64,000 nt of DNA, taken from assembly GCA_963682025.1 (NCBI GenBank), contig OY821521.1:167523209-167587208 (forward strand). The letters run 5' to 3'. This DNA comes from Cordilura impudica (Eukaryota; Arthropoda; Insecta; Diptera; Scathophagidae). Below, piece by piece: positions 1 to 10,000 of this stretch (position 1 is the first letter of the stretch; every line of letters starts with the position of its first letter). The notes beneath the pieces were generated by a model. That model did no database searches. It was not told the DNA's origin and saw only the letters and a list, made by a program, of their open reading frames with translations. The translations under genes were made by a program, and so were the position numbers.

Positions 1-1255
1 TGCATATCATCTGCATACATTTGTATTCCGCAATAATCGAGGCAACAAGGAAGATCATTTGAATATATTGCAAAAAGAAGAGGTCCAAGTATGGACCCCT
101 GTGGAACCCCTCTGGAAACTAATAGACTAGTAAATTTATCAAATCCATGGTATACAGATTGACTTATATCATATAGATAAGAGTAATTTAACTTAACAGC
201 GGTATTTGAAAATTTGCACATCCACTTGAGTTTAAGGCAAAGAAGAGAGTGTTCTACTGTATCAAATGCTTTAAAATGATCCAGCAAAATAAGAAATGAT
301 ATCATATTATTATCCAAATTAGCTCTAAGCTCCTCCGAAACATCAACCAGGGCAGAAACACAACTATGTTTAGGTCTGAACCCAGACTGTTTATCAGTAA
401 GTAATGAATTTTCATTTAAAAAATTGGTCATTTGAATATGGATTAAACGTTCAAATACTTTAGAAAGATAAGGTAATATTGCTATTTGTCAATATGTTTT
501 AAAATTTTTTGGGATGGGAATAATTTTTGCATGTTTCCACGTCGTAGAGAAAGTTGATTTTGTAATTATCGCGTTGAAAAAATATGTTATGTGCGATAAA
601 ATATACGGCAGAAGTAACTTCAAAAATTTAGGATGAACTCCATCATGTCCAAGAGAATTTGATTTAATAGTAAGAATAGATTCCAAAGTGTCTTCCTGCG
701 TAAATGTACCAAATCAAAATTTAGCGGATTTTGCGCGGTTGAATTGCCTTCGATGTTAGTTTTTGAATTGGGGTTATTGGTATATGAAGTGTTGTTATTG
801 TAAAAGTTAACACTCACATCAGGCATTGGTATATTGGTAAATTCATCATTTAATTTGTTAATATCAATATCATTTTCGACTTTTGCATCTACGTTTACAA
901 TGCCCATATTTCGAATTTCTTTTCACTTTATTTTTGAGCAAACATATTATTAAAATTTTTCCTCATAATAATTTGATTTTGCCGATCTAATTTTAGAGTT
1001 CACTTCTTTTCGGCAATTTTTAAAAGTGTTATGCAGCTCCGTTGTTTTGAAACATTTCCACCTTTCATATGCTTCGTTTGTTTTATTAATCAAAGTCCCT
1101 ATTTCGCTAGAAAACCACGGTTTCTCATTTCGTATCATTTTAGTTTTGATTGAAATATATTTGTCATACAAATAAATTATATGGTAATTTAAAAACGATA
1201 CTTGTTCATCAACAGTAGGCATAACAAAGATTTGGTCCCAGAAAATTGAAGATAT
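1..1255 (-). pseudogene. LINE copy A, reverse transcriptase half (3' part runs off the window edge)
   Basis: Reverse translation of the minus strand gives reverse transcriptase blocks in order: the thumb-proximal linker with a KPWFSSEI motif (about 1220-960), an IKSNSLGHDG...HAKIIPIP block (about 690-500), then RGVPQGSILGPLLF and MYADD at the left edge (about 120-1). The MYADD active site is intact but the frame is broken several times (fragments at 950-1222, 620-907 and 489-686). The protein is clearly paralogous to the LINE at 1256-4224. The 5' half of the same copy lies at 4225-5020, displaced by insertion of that LINE. The family is CR1/L2- or Jockey-superfamily-like; I cannot fix the clade by eye. 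It is dead through frameshifts. Confidence 0.85.
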
Positions 1256-1256
1256 T

Positions 1257-1287
<31 letters not shown>

Positions 1288-1291
1288 TTGG
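1256..1291 (-). repeat. (TAAA)n 3' tail of LINE B
   Basis: TTTA units on the plus strand are (TAAA)n on the coding strand and mark the 3' end of LINE B at its junction with copy A. Short microsatellite tails instead of poly(A) are usual for CR1/L2/I-type LINEs. Confidence 0.8.
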
Positions 1292-1511
1292 AACTGCTCC
1301 ATACACAAGACTAAAAGTCTTATTTTGCAGTATGGAACTGATTGTATTTAAAATTATAAAATCGTTAATAAATTAATAACTAATTACAAATTTTCTTTAT
1401 ATAAAATGCAAAGAACAATAAGATTAAAATTAAAGAATAAAGTTGAAATATTTGAAATTTAATTTAATCAAATGTATTATAATATCAAATAATATTTAAT
1501 GTTTTAAATTG

Positions 1512-3923
1512 TTATGCTGAAAACAGTTTAAAAATATTTTCTTTAAATTTTCGTGCGTTACTTAAAAGTTGAGAGCTATGGGGTATAGAATTCCAGAGAG
1601 ATACTGCGAATATGTAGAAATGCCACTCCGATATTAAACTTTTATATCTAATTGATCTAATTCTTTTTCCCCTGCTTATATCTGAAATATAAAGTTTGTC
1701 GTACAGATGTTCCGGTTTGTGGGTATACACTATTTTATGTAAAAAAACTAAAACTCTTATATTTAAAAGATTATCTAAAGAAACGCCATATAGCTGCGAT
1801 GAAAACAAAGATACACTAGAACGTCTATTAAGTCCATATACATATCTGATTATGTTGTTAAATGCAACGTTCAATTTCCTTTTACTAATTGTATCACATT
1901 TCGCAAATAGCTCACAACCATACAGTAAAACAGGCATCAGATAAGTTTTGGCAAGTAGGATTCTTATTTTCATAGGTGTACAATGCTGGGTTTGCCACAG
2001 AGTTCTAGTCATAGAGAAAGTACGACCACAGGCATAGTTAATATGGTTCGACCACGTAAGAGTGTCATTAAAAAAAATACCTAGATTCTTAGCAGATTTA
2101 ACGATTTCAATTTTCTGATTATTTATAATTATATTAGGTGTAATATTTAGTTTGGAAAGTCGCTTTTGAATTACAATGCATTTTGATTTTTTCGGATTTA
2201 TCTCTAATCCATTTGCCGTTGCCCATGTATAAATACGATGGAGTTGCTGATTAATAGAGATAATACACTGGTCGATTAGGGCATTACTACAGCTGGTATA
2301 AAGCTGAACGTCATCCGCATACATTCTTACATTACAATTTGTTAAAATGCCTGGGAGGTCATTTGAGTACAATGAGAATAATAGTGGCCCAACAATGGAC
2401 CCCTGAGGTACGCCCCTTGCTACAGGCAGTGTCATTGAATTTTGGATTCTAGTTTCAACATACTGATACCTGCCACGTAAGTATGTTGACAATAACTGAG
2501 TAGCGGTCGAAGAAAAATTAAAAAAGTTTTTAAGTTTGTAACAAAGAATGTTATGATCCACGGTATCAAACGCTTTTGAATGATCTAAAAGTATTAAAAA
2601 TGTAGTCTTGCCATCATCAAGTTTCTCCCTAATCTCCTCTGTAACATCAACTAAGGCTGTAAGGCGGCTGTGTTTCCTCCTGAACCCAGATTGACGATCT
2701 GTTAGCAAGTTATTGTCATCCAAGAAACTAGTCATTTGTTTGTGCATAATACGCTCGAATACTTTAGAGAGAAATGGAAGAATAGCTATTGGTCTATAAT
2801 CGGAACCAGCTTTGGGTATCGGAATGATTTTAGCTATTTTCCAATTCGATGGGAAGTGGCTTGAAGTTAATATTTTGTTAAAGAAAAAAGTTATAATTGG
2901 AAGTAGCTGAGGTAAAAGAATCTTGAGAAACTTAGGATTAATCCCGTCCACTCCTATAGAGTTCGATTTTATAGACAATAAACTAGATAAAACGTCGCAT
3001 TGGTCTACTGCAGCAAAAGAAAAAAAAGATTCAGCATCGTTATTCGAGTGACTATTGATATAGTAATCTTTATCTGCTTGAACCATAAGAACACTTAAAA
3101 ACTTTGTATTAATTGTATCTGCATCAACCGAACATGGTTCTCGATGCGTAGATTTACCGATACCAACTTCGCGTATCGTTTGCCATGTTCTTTTGGAGCC
3201 AATGGCAGAAGAAAATTTTTCAGCATAAAAATTGGATTTGGCCTTTTTAATCATTTTATTTGTGTTTCTCTTAGCAGTCAGATAATCATCATGTAATGTT
3301 GTTGTTTTAAATCTTTTCCAACGTGCATAGACAAAATCTCTTTGATTGATACAATCTTTAATTTCAGAAGAAAACCAGGGTTTTTGTTTATTACTAATAA
3401 TCTTCGATCTTATTGGTACAGTTAGATCGAACAGATAATTTATGTTTTGATCCAGAAAAGAGAGTTGGTCATCCACAGAATTTAAACAATACAAAGTATT
3501 CCAATCAATATTAAAAAATTCTTCCTCAAGGAGTCTAAAATTGATGTTTTTAAAGTCTCGAAAAGTAATCCTCTCAACTTGTATAACAAGTTGGAAATTG
3601 TAAGTCATGAAAATAAGATCATGCTTGGAAAAACATGATGCAGACAGTTGATCGTAGAGTAGTATATTAATTTCATTACTCACAAGAAACAAATCCAAAA
3701 GCGTATTAATAGTTGCAGTGAAGTGTGTAGGATGTAAGATATTAGGTGATATTAAACCAATCGAGGCACATTCATCAGAGAAACTACAATCTACCAGAAG
3801 GTTTGAATTAAAATCTCCTGCTATGATAACATCATCGTGCAAAGCTGTTTGCGTTTCCAAAGTTCGAAAAAATCGCCTGGTACAAAGATTCTTATTAGGC
3901 CTGTAAACACTCCCTAAAAGCAA
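1512..3923 (-). CDS. LINE ORF2: partial endonuclease plus full reverse transcriptase, 803 codons open
   Basis: The protein makes cDNA by target-primed reverse transcription; the APE-type endonuclease nicks the target. Visible in order: GSVYRP (about residue 4), AGDFN with catalytic Asn (35-39), SKHD with the endonuclease His (99-102), KPWFSSEI linker, KIIPIPKAG and YRPIA (reverse transcriptase entry), LLDHSKAFD with the first catalytic Asp (about 447), RGVPQGSIVGPLLF, MYADD with the catalytic pair (537-538), and a C-terminal NxIxRxxYG-type region. The Met used here is only the first in the open frame: the real ORF starts upstream and is joined by a one-base shift near 4050. The reverse transcriptase part looks intact, so the copy is young, but the endonuclease lacks its SETW segment, so autonomy is doubtful. 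Confidence 0.88.
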   Translation of the reverse strand: MLLGSVYRPNKNLCTRRFFRTLETQTALHDDVIIAGDFNSNLLVDCSFSDECASIGLISPNILHPTHFTATINTLLDLFLVSNEINILLYDQLSASCFSKHDLIFMTYNFQLVIQVERITFRDFKNINFRLLEEEFFNIDWNTLYCLNSVDDQLSFLDQNINYLFDLTVPIRSKIISNKQKPWFSSEIKDCINQRDFVYARWKRFKTTTLHDDYLTAKRNTNKMIKKAKSNFYAEKFSSAIGSKRTWQTIREVGIGKSTHREPCSVDADTINTKFLSVLMVQADKDYYINSHSNNDAESFFSFAAVDQCDVLSSLLSIKSNSIGVDGINPKFLKILLPQLLPIITFFFNKILTSSHFPSNWKIAKIIPIPKAGSDYRPIAILPFLSKVFERIMHKQMTSFLDDNNLLTDRQSGFRRKHSRLTALVDVTEEIREKLDDGKTTFLILLDHSKAFDTVDHNILCYKLKNFFNFSSTATQLLSTYLRGRYQYVETRIQNSMTLPVARGVPQGSIVGPLLFSLYSNDLPGILTNCNVRMYADDVQLYTSCSNALIDQCIISINQQLHRIYTWATANGLEINPKKSKCIVIQKRLSKLNITPNIIINNQKIEIVKSAKNLGIFFNDTLTWSNHINYACGRTFSMTRTLWQTQHCTPMKIRILLAKTYLMPVLLYGCELFAKCDTISKRKLNVAFNNIIRYVYGLNRRSSVSLFSSQLYGVSLDNLLNIRVLVFLHKIVYTHKPEHLYDKLYISDISRGKRIRSIRYKSLISEWHFYIFAVSLWNSIPHSSQLLSNARKFKENIFKLFSA

Positions 3924-4032
3924 TTTCCTACCTTCATTATTTACCTCGATAAATAGATACTCAATTAGATTTAGAGGATCTGTATTATCTATGTCCTCAA
4001 AATCACTATTTTCCTTAGATGTACATTTGATG

Positions 4033-4224
4033 CTAAAAGAAATCCCCTTTTTTTATGTACATAGCAACGCCTGAGTTTTCAAAAATCAATCTAAATTCAT
4101 CAATCTTTTTCCTTAAGCTTTGAGCATTGATATGACATATTTTAATACCTTTCCTCTGATTGGCAAGGACTCTAACCATATTCGCAACATTATCCCTGGA
4201 ATTTATTCTATAAGTATTGTTCAT
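4033..4224 (-). pseudogene. N-terminal endonuclease start of LINE B, frameshifted
   Basis: The translation contains KICHINAQSLRKKIDEFRLI, the usual first block of APE-type LINE endonucleases, then jumps directly to GVAMYIKKG. Copy A has about 45 residues between these points, including VICVSETWF and GADR. A run of seven A on the coding strand, after GVAMY, shifts the frame to a stop; with six A the reading continues into ISFSIKCT and on to the 803-codon frame. Confidence 0.75.
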
Positions 4225-5020
4225 TTTTCCATTTCCAGCGATTGATAACCAATATTCGGAAAGTCTCTAAATTTTATAGTTTGTGTGTTTTTTTGAGCGG
4301 TCGTATTATAGTTATACGACATAAAAATTAAATCATGTTTTGAGAACAGAGACGCTGATAGCAGTTCAAATAACATAAGTTGAGAATGATTATTAATGAA
4401 ACAAAGAACAAGTAGAGTGCTTGTAGTTTTTGTAAACTGTGTAGGCATAGATGAATTTACTAAAATCAAACCAATGGCACACATATCATCCATTAAACTT
4501 TCATCCGTTAATATATTAGAATCAAAGTCGCCAGTTTAATAACATCTAAGTAACCAAGTGTAACTGTTGTCAGTATTCCTAGCAGTGCGTCTATATCAAT
4601 GGCTTTATTGGGCCTATATATGGTACCAATTAAGAGTTTTTGGTTGTTGCCGTTAAAAACTTCGAAAATATATATTCATTTTGTTCATTTTGGGCGGCTT
4701 TGGATTTCAATTTACAGCTAATTGATGATTTTATATGTATGGCAACACCACCAGCATTAGATAATCTATCTGCTCCAAAAAGACGATAGTCACTAAGGTT
4801 GTAAATATTATCACGAACATCAGGGTAAAACCAGGTTTCTGAGACACATATTACGACTCTTCAAAAATAAATCTTAGTTCATCCATTTTACTGTTAAGGC
4901 TTTGAGCATTTATGTGGCAGATATTGAAACCAGAATTTTGCTTAGAAAGAATTTTAATCATACTGTAGATGTTATCTTTAGATCCAGTGCTTCTTTCTGT
5001 TGTTAAATTAGGTGTATTTA
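4225..5020 (-). pseudogene. LINE copy A, endonuclease half
   Basis: This is the displaced 5' part of the LINE at 1-1255. The minus strand reads MIKILSKQ...ICHINAQSL (about 4960-4880), VICVSETWF (about 4855), GADRLSNAGGVAI (about 4780-4740) and, after frameshifts, CAIGLI and SKHDLIFMSYN (4221-4493). These are the APE endonuclease blocks. Reading ends at SLEMEK where LINE B begins. The right end abuts a HINE at about 5021. Confidence 0.8.
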
Positions 5021-5752
5021 CCACTATGTGGTGAGGGTGTAATGACTTTGCGTTGATGTTTATTTAGCCTAGAACCATGTTTTATAATACCAGTCGACTT
5101 AGAATCACTTTCGATTAAGCGATTTCCGTCCATCCGTCCAGCCGTTTGTGTGTCCATGTAAACTTTGTAATCAAACTACAGGTCGCAAATATGAATATGT
5201 TTTGAAGAAAATTAGTCTATAAGCTTCTAGCAGCTATATGATGAATACTGTAGAAATTGGTCAAAAATCGGTGTATGTTCAGACAAAGCCCCCATACAAA
5301 TGACCTCTATGAAATCGACTTGTCGAAATATCCAAATTATCATTTAGATCTCGGTCAAATTGAGTTTGTGCATGTTTATTACATCAATTTATCAGTAGTC
5401 TAAAAATAAACCCCATAGAGCAATTCTTAGTAAAAGCCCTCATATAAAGCTGATTCCCGATCTTCACTTACATATATCTATTAAAAAACAAAAAAAAAAA
5501 ATGCAAAGATATTTCTAGAATTTTTTTTTGTGTTCTTGCAAAAAATAAGTGACCTTAGCAAATATAGTCAGGATCGGTCCATATTTCGCCCTAGTCCCCA
5601 TATAAATATTGCATTTGATATGAACTTTATCATATTCAAAAAGAAAAGATTAATAAAAATGCCACTCAAACTTCGTTTATGCTTATTTTTTATATCTGAT
5701 TAGTAGGACCTAGGTCATGTCGGCCTAGACAGATTATAATTTTCTTACTTTT
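5021..5752 (+). mobile_element. HINE/DINE-1-like element, copy H1
   Basis: It begins with ACCACTATGTGGTGAGGGTG (palindrome CCACTATGTGG), carries the short CCGTCC microsatellite near 5130, and ends in the TCGGCCTAGAC hairpin remnant plus AATTTTCTTACTT. Non-coding. Copies at 7490, 10943, 22817, 35214 and 41353 share the plan. A non-coding element with a subterminal palindrome, GTCY microsatellite and 3' hairpin is the known layout of DINE-1/HINEs (non-autonomous Helentrons). Confidence 0.75.
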
Positions 5753-6330
5753 AATAATTAGAGTGGGTGAATTTTAAGGTATGCTGTTGTTACTGTTGTC
5801 ATTCTTAATAATAGCACATAACAATTAAATAATTATTTTATTTTTATACTTTTTTTAATTTGATTGATTGGTTTGTGTTGTGTCGCTTTCGTTTCATGTT
5901 TATGTTGGTATAGAAAATTATTATGTATGGTTGTTATAGAAATCACAAGTGACAACAAAGCTAATTGATAATCTACAAATTGGGAAATTCAAAAGCAATA
6001 AAATGAATTTGAATGAAATAAACTGTAATTAACTTATTAGTGCAGAAGCTGTTGATCACTGCTTTAGCAGACTTTTACAAAAATTTTCTTTCATTATCAA
6101 TTATTTATACATTATTTATATATTAAAATATTGTTTATTAAATAATTCCAAAAAATTTTTTCTTTTTAATTTTAGGTAAGTTTTCCCATTTATTGACGAT
6201 GATTTAAAAGTTTTGAAAGTGAACCACAAGTAGTAAGTAGATTGTTGCATAAAGCATTAAAATTTTTAACAAAAAATTGTTATTGAAAAACTTATTCATA
6301 CCACTTAGTGTTTCTGGTATGCATATCCAG
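5753..6330. other. AT-rich stretch, nothing recognised
   Basis: No coding signal, terminal repeat or RNA gene was seen. The DNA is AT-rich with short homopolymers and lies between HINE H1 and the TIR element at 6331. Confidence 0.5.
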
Positions 6331-6451
6331 TAGGGTGTTTCATGAAAAACTTTTTTTTAATTTTTGAAATTCTTAATAACAATATGTGCCAAAAGACCCA
6401 AAAGATTAAACATTTTTTCTTGATTTTTTTTAAGGTAGTTCCAGGATCGGT

Positions 6452-7192
6452 TATGTCTGTGGTTTTCTAGAATAACCGCGTAAGTCATAAAATCAAAATG
6501 TTCAGGAGACCAAAAAAACGTTATATTTGAAATTATGGACTCGATATAAAGTTTTTAGGACTTTTTATTTAACAGTCCTGTAGATATGGGCAATAAATAC
6601 TTTATAAAAAATTTTGAGTCAAATATCTTAAGAGGCATAAATCCTAGAGAAGGACGAAAAACAATATGCAAATTACACTTAACGTGTGTGCAGATAAAAC
6701 AGCTTATGTCGACAAATGTCGTTTTCTTTGAAAAAGAAAACTACCAGTGCAACTACACATTTAGACTTAAATTGTTGTTACTTGAAAAATTGATTTTTTT
6801 CGTCAACAGAAAGTTAACGGGACTTAGGGTGAAAATAGAACAACGTATCAAGAATAGTAGTAACAACAAATAACATAAATAAACACAGAAGTTTTTATAA
6901 GTGGTTATAAACTGAAAACTAATCCAAAATTATTTTGCATTTTTTTTCATTAATAACAACGTATGTCGCTATGTGTGGTTTTCTGAGAAAATAATTTGTC
7001 AGCGATCAAACTTAGATTGACATACGTCGTTAGTGCTGCAAATTAATTTAATAAACATTTAAGTTACGTCGTTATTTAAAGAAAAAGCTCAGAAATGTTC
7101 AATATTAAAAAAAAAAATAAATAAATAAACACATATAAAGAGCGTTAGAAATATTATTACTTACGCGGTTATTCCAGAAAATCGCAGATGTA
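6452..7192. repeat. Internal inverted repeat pair with AATAACCGCGTAAG core
   Basis: The 39-bp arm at 6452-6490 matches the reverse complement of 7154-7192 with few mismatches; the core AATAACCGCGTAAG is exact. Related TGTGGTTTTCT and GTCGTTA words recur between them (about 6710-7060). Both arms lie inside the TIR element at 6331-9208. Confidence 0.5.
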
Positions 7193-7489
7193 AAAATAGA
7201 TAGCTTTTTACAAATACATTTTTTTATATTTTTTCTACGCTGCTTTATTTTTTCAAGACCAGGTAATTCACTATTGTAGAGTACCAGCACACAAATAAAA
7301 ATCATTTTCGGTAAAAAATATTATTTCAGAGGGCACTTTGATGACCTCAAATATTTTCCAAGTTCAAACATTACTCGAGAAATTAGCAATACTTGGGTGA
7401 ATATGAAAAAATTTCCATTTAAGCACCAAATTTAAGGCTTAAGTAGAAGCCAATGGAGCCAAATACACAAAAATTCTCTTTCACTTTTT

Positions 7490-8312
7490 TATACCCTATA
7501 CCACTATGTGGTTTGGGTATAATGACTTTGTGCTGCTGTTTGTAACAACCAAAAATATTTGACCTACACCCATCATTAAATATACCGATCGAATCAGAAT
7601 CACTATCTGATTCGATTTAACGATGTCCGTCCGTCCGTCCGTCCGTCCGTCCGTCCGTCCGTCTGTCCGTCCGTCTGTGTGTCCAGGTAAAGCTTGTAAT
7701 CAAACTGCAGGTCGCAAATATGAATAAATTTTGATGAAATTTGGTATTTAATCTTTCATCGGGCAAGGGATGAACTGAAATTGGTGAGAATCGGCCCATG
7801 TTTAGACCTAGCCCCCATACAAATGACCCCTATGAAATCAACATATATTGCCATAAGATCCAAATTATCATACAAATCTTAGTCAAATTAGGATTTTATG
7901 TATAAATTATATCCATTAATAAGTAGTCCAAAAATGATCCCTATTGGACAACTCTTAGTCATAGTCCCCATATAGAGCTGCTTCCCGATCTTCACTTAAA
8001 TCTATCAAAAAAAGAAAAATATTGCACTGATTCTTCTCAAATTTTGTTTGTATATATTTTTGCAAAATACAAGAGACTTTGCCAAACATGGTCAGGATCT
8101 GTCCATTTTTGGGCCTAGTCCCCATATATGTATAGTATCCGATATGAACTTTTTCATATCTGCAGCCGAAAACATTAATAAAAAGTCCCACTCAAATTTG
8201 GTTTATGCTTGTTTTCTATATCCAGTTAGTTGGGCCTGAGAGATGGGGTCTCTTAGCGCATGGTATAGGGTATCGTATAGTCGGTCTAGACCTACTATAA
8301 TTTTCTTACTTG
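7490..8312 (+). mobile_element. HINE/DINE-1-like element, copy H2 (near full length)
   Basis: Starts TTATACCCTATACCACTATG with the CCACTATGTGG palindrome and the inverted GGGTATA word, then a CCGT/CTGT microsatellite at 7626-7680, a body of repeated CAAATTNGGNTTNNATG-type phrases, a hairpin remnant TCGGTCTAGACC and the end AATTTTCTTACTTG. Length about 0.8 kb, as in copies H6 and H7. Non-coding; open frames in it are chance. Confidence 0.8.
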
Positions 8313-8479
8313 TTTTAATTTTAAATATTTCCCCTAGAGTAACAATGGGTCAATTTCAGATTAAAGGTATTTTTCAAGGTCTATCTGAAACTAATAATTT
8401 CATGCACAACTATTGCACATTAATCGTGTTAATTTTTAAAACGTAGATCATCATTTATATAATTTCATTATAATTGCAT

Positions 8480-8565
8480 ACCACACGCCTTGTGTTGAAT
8501 TGTGAATTGGCTGAAATTGATTAGCATACATTTAGGCTCTTATATAATTATTTTTTATCATAAAT
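8480..8565 (+). mobile_element. Helitron fragment (internal piece)
   Basis: Carries GAATTGGCTGAAATTGATTA and AGCATACATTTAGGCTCTTA, matching the interior of the Helitron family described at 23376-23731 and the palindrome at 48985. No ends are present. Confidence 0.6.
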
Positions 8566-8576
8566 TTTATATATAT

Positions 8577-8745
8577 GGGGCGTTTCATGTCAAGTGACCA
8601 GACTTTTAAAACCGATGTCATCCGATCGGGATGAAATTTGCACCAAGGTTAGTCCTATTGTATAGTAACTTAGACACAATTTTTCAACAAGATCGATCAA
8701 GAACTCTCTGAGAGTTGGAGTTATACCAAAAACACTCTCCTAGTT
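8577..8745 (+). mobile_element. Terminal fragment of the long-TIR transposon family
   Basis: GGGGCGTTTCATGTCAAGTG followed by ACCGATGTCATCC, ATGAAATTTGCACCAAGG and TTAGACACAATTTTTCAA matches the outer TIR of the element at 51784-54556. Only one end (about 165 bp) is visible here. Confidence 0.7.
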
Positions 8746-8904
8746 TGCGAACCGTCTTATGCCGGGGTTTTGGGCAGATGCATAATATCCGTCTAGTGTT
8801 TAATCACCGTGAGATAAGTCTTCAAGACAGGAGCTCACAGAGATTTATGTCTGTATGTCTGCCCATCTATATGTCTAATGACCATCTATATGGTAAATGA
8901 TTGG

Positions 8905-9040
8905 TAAATTTTTTGTCCAGGTTCGCATAGAAAAGTAGACTCCGATATGAATTTTTTTATATCTGCAGGTTATAAATTAATGAAAATTGCACTAAATCTG
9001 AGTATATTCTTATTTTCTCTATCCAACTATGAACTTTGCA
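8905..9040 (+). mobile_element. Degenerate HINE fragment
   Basis: CCGATATGAATTTTTTTATA followed by TCTGCAGG and TTATTTTCTCTATCCA matches the 3' third of HINEs H2 and H6. The ends are missing. Confidence 0.5.
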
Positions 9041-9208
9041 AAGTTTGATTTAATACCATTTCCCGATACTCATGTTTTTTTTTTCCAATTTCAATTTATC
9101 TTAAAAAAACTCTAAGAAAAATTCTCTAAAATCTTTTGGACCTTAAGAATTTATATACACCTTTAAGATTTGAAAAATAAAAAACTTTTTCATTGAAGCG
9201 CCGCCCTA

Positions 9209-9769
9209 ATATTCAGTTTTCACAACTTTGTAGTCGTGGTAAAATAACTTAAGCTTGTTTATTCATATCATAACCTCCGGCTTATGTGTACTTAAGTTCT
9301 ACATACTTGCAGTCCTAGCAAAGATACACATGAATATTCTACAACTATTACATAGATTCACACTTACTCCTACAAAACTAATTGCATTAATTGCAGTTGT
9401 AAATTATGTATAACTTTCACTGGTAGACCAACAGAACCCAACAACAAAAACCAAAACAAAGAGTAGCAATGAATTGATAAAGTCACTCACTTTAGAAGTC
9501 CATCAAATATGCCTAGTATATCTTATATTATTAATTTTGGACTTTGGGTGTAGGGAAAAAAATAATGACCTTAAATGGTGTAAAATTCAAAATTTTTTAA
9601 CTCTCCTTTATTACACAATTAACAAATATTAACTTTCCATGAACAGAAATATGCCGAGAGAAAAAATTTAAAATCCAAAGAAAATAAAATTAAACAAACA
9701 AAATCGCTCTAGATTGGAATTCAAGTGGCAGTGAAATGTTCCACAGATATTAAAATTTGATAGCGTATG
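9209..9769. other. AT-rich stretch, nothing recognised
   Basis: No motif, terminal repeat or coding signal was seen. The segment follows the right TIR of the 6331-9208 element. Confidence 0.4.
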
Positions 9770-10000
9770 CTATTTTTATTTGGGGACTAGGTTAAAAAAT
9801 TGACCGATAATGACAATATTTGCTGAATGAAATTTGAGAAAAAATAAATATCGGATAGCTACTTTATATGGGGGCTGTGACTAAGGAATAATCCTACAGG
9901 GTTTATATTTGGACTATTCATTAATGGGTGTAATACATGCGCAGAAGCAAAATTTTACCGAGATCTTGTATACAAAACTTCATCGAAATACATTCACAAT
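9770..10000 (-). mobile_element. HINE fragment (internal)
   Basis: GGGGACTAGGTTAAAAAATT, GACCGATAATGAC, ATATGGGGGCTGTGACTAAG and TTTGGACTATTCATTAATGG match the body of copy H7 (41353-42142) in the same orientation. Both ends are lost. Confidence 0.6.

Larger units (their letters stand above)
1256..4224 (-). mobile_element. LINE copy B (CR1/Jockey-superfamily-like), nested inside copy A
   Basis: The element runs on the minus strand. Its 3' end is a (TAAA)n tail seen as TTTA repeats at about 1256-1291, followed inward by a ~220-bp 3' UTR and the long endonuclease/reverse transcriptase ORF (1512-3923). The N-terminal endonuclease start with CHINAQSL lies at 4033-4224. Both sides of the insertion continue the same reading of copy A (SLEMEK on the right, ISSIFWDQIF on the left), so B interrupts A. 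Compared with A, B lacks about 45 endonuclease residues, including the SETW block, and has a one-base frameshift in an A-run near 4050. No clear target-site duplication could be read. Confidence 0.85.
6331..9208. mobile_element. DNA transposon remnant with ~110-bp imperfect TIRs and an 8-bp target duplication
   Basis: The left end reads TAGGGTGTTTCATGAAAAAC; the reverse complement of the right end (about 9208-9095) reads TAGGGCGGCGCTTCAATGAA. The similarity continues inward for about 110 bp, for example GACCCAAAAGATT against GGTCCAAAAGATT. ATATCCAG precedes the left end and ATATTCAG follows the right end, an 8-bp duplication with one mismatch. An 8-bp duplication and a TAGGG start fit hAT, but the TIR is long for hAT and no transposase is legible. 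The weak 95-codon frame at 6586-6873 matches nothing I know. A HINE (7490-8312) is nested inside. Confidence 0.55.

Noticed and set aside
6586..6873. 95-codon frame inside the 6331-9208 element
   Set aside because: No motif resembling any transposase or known domain; AT-driven composition. Left as unproven.
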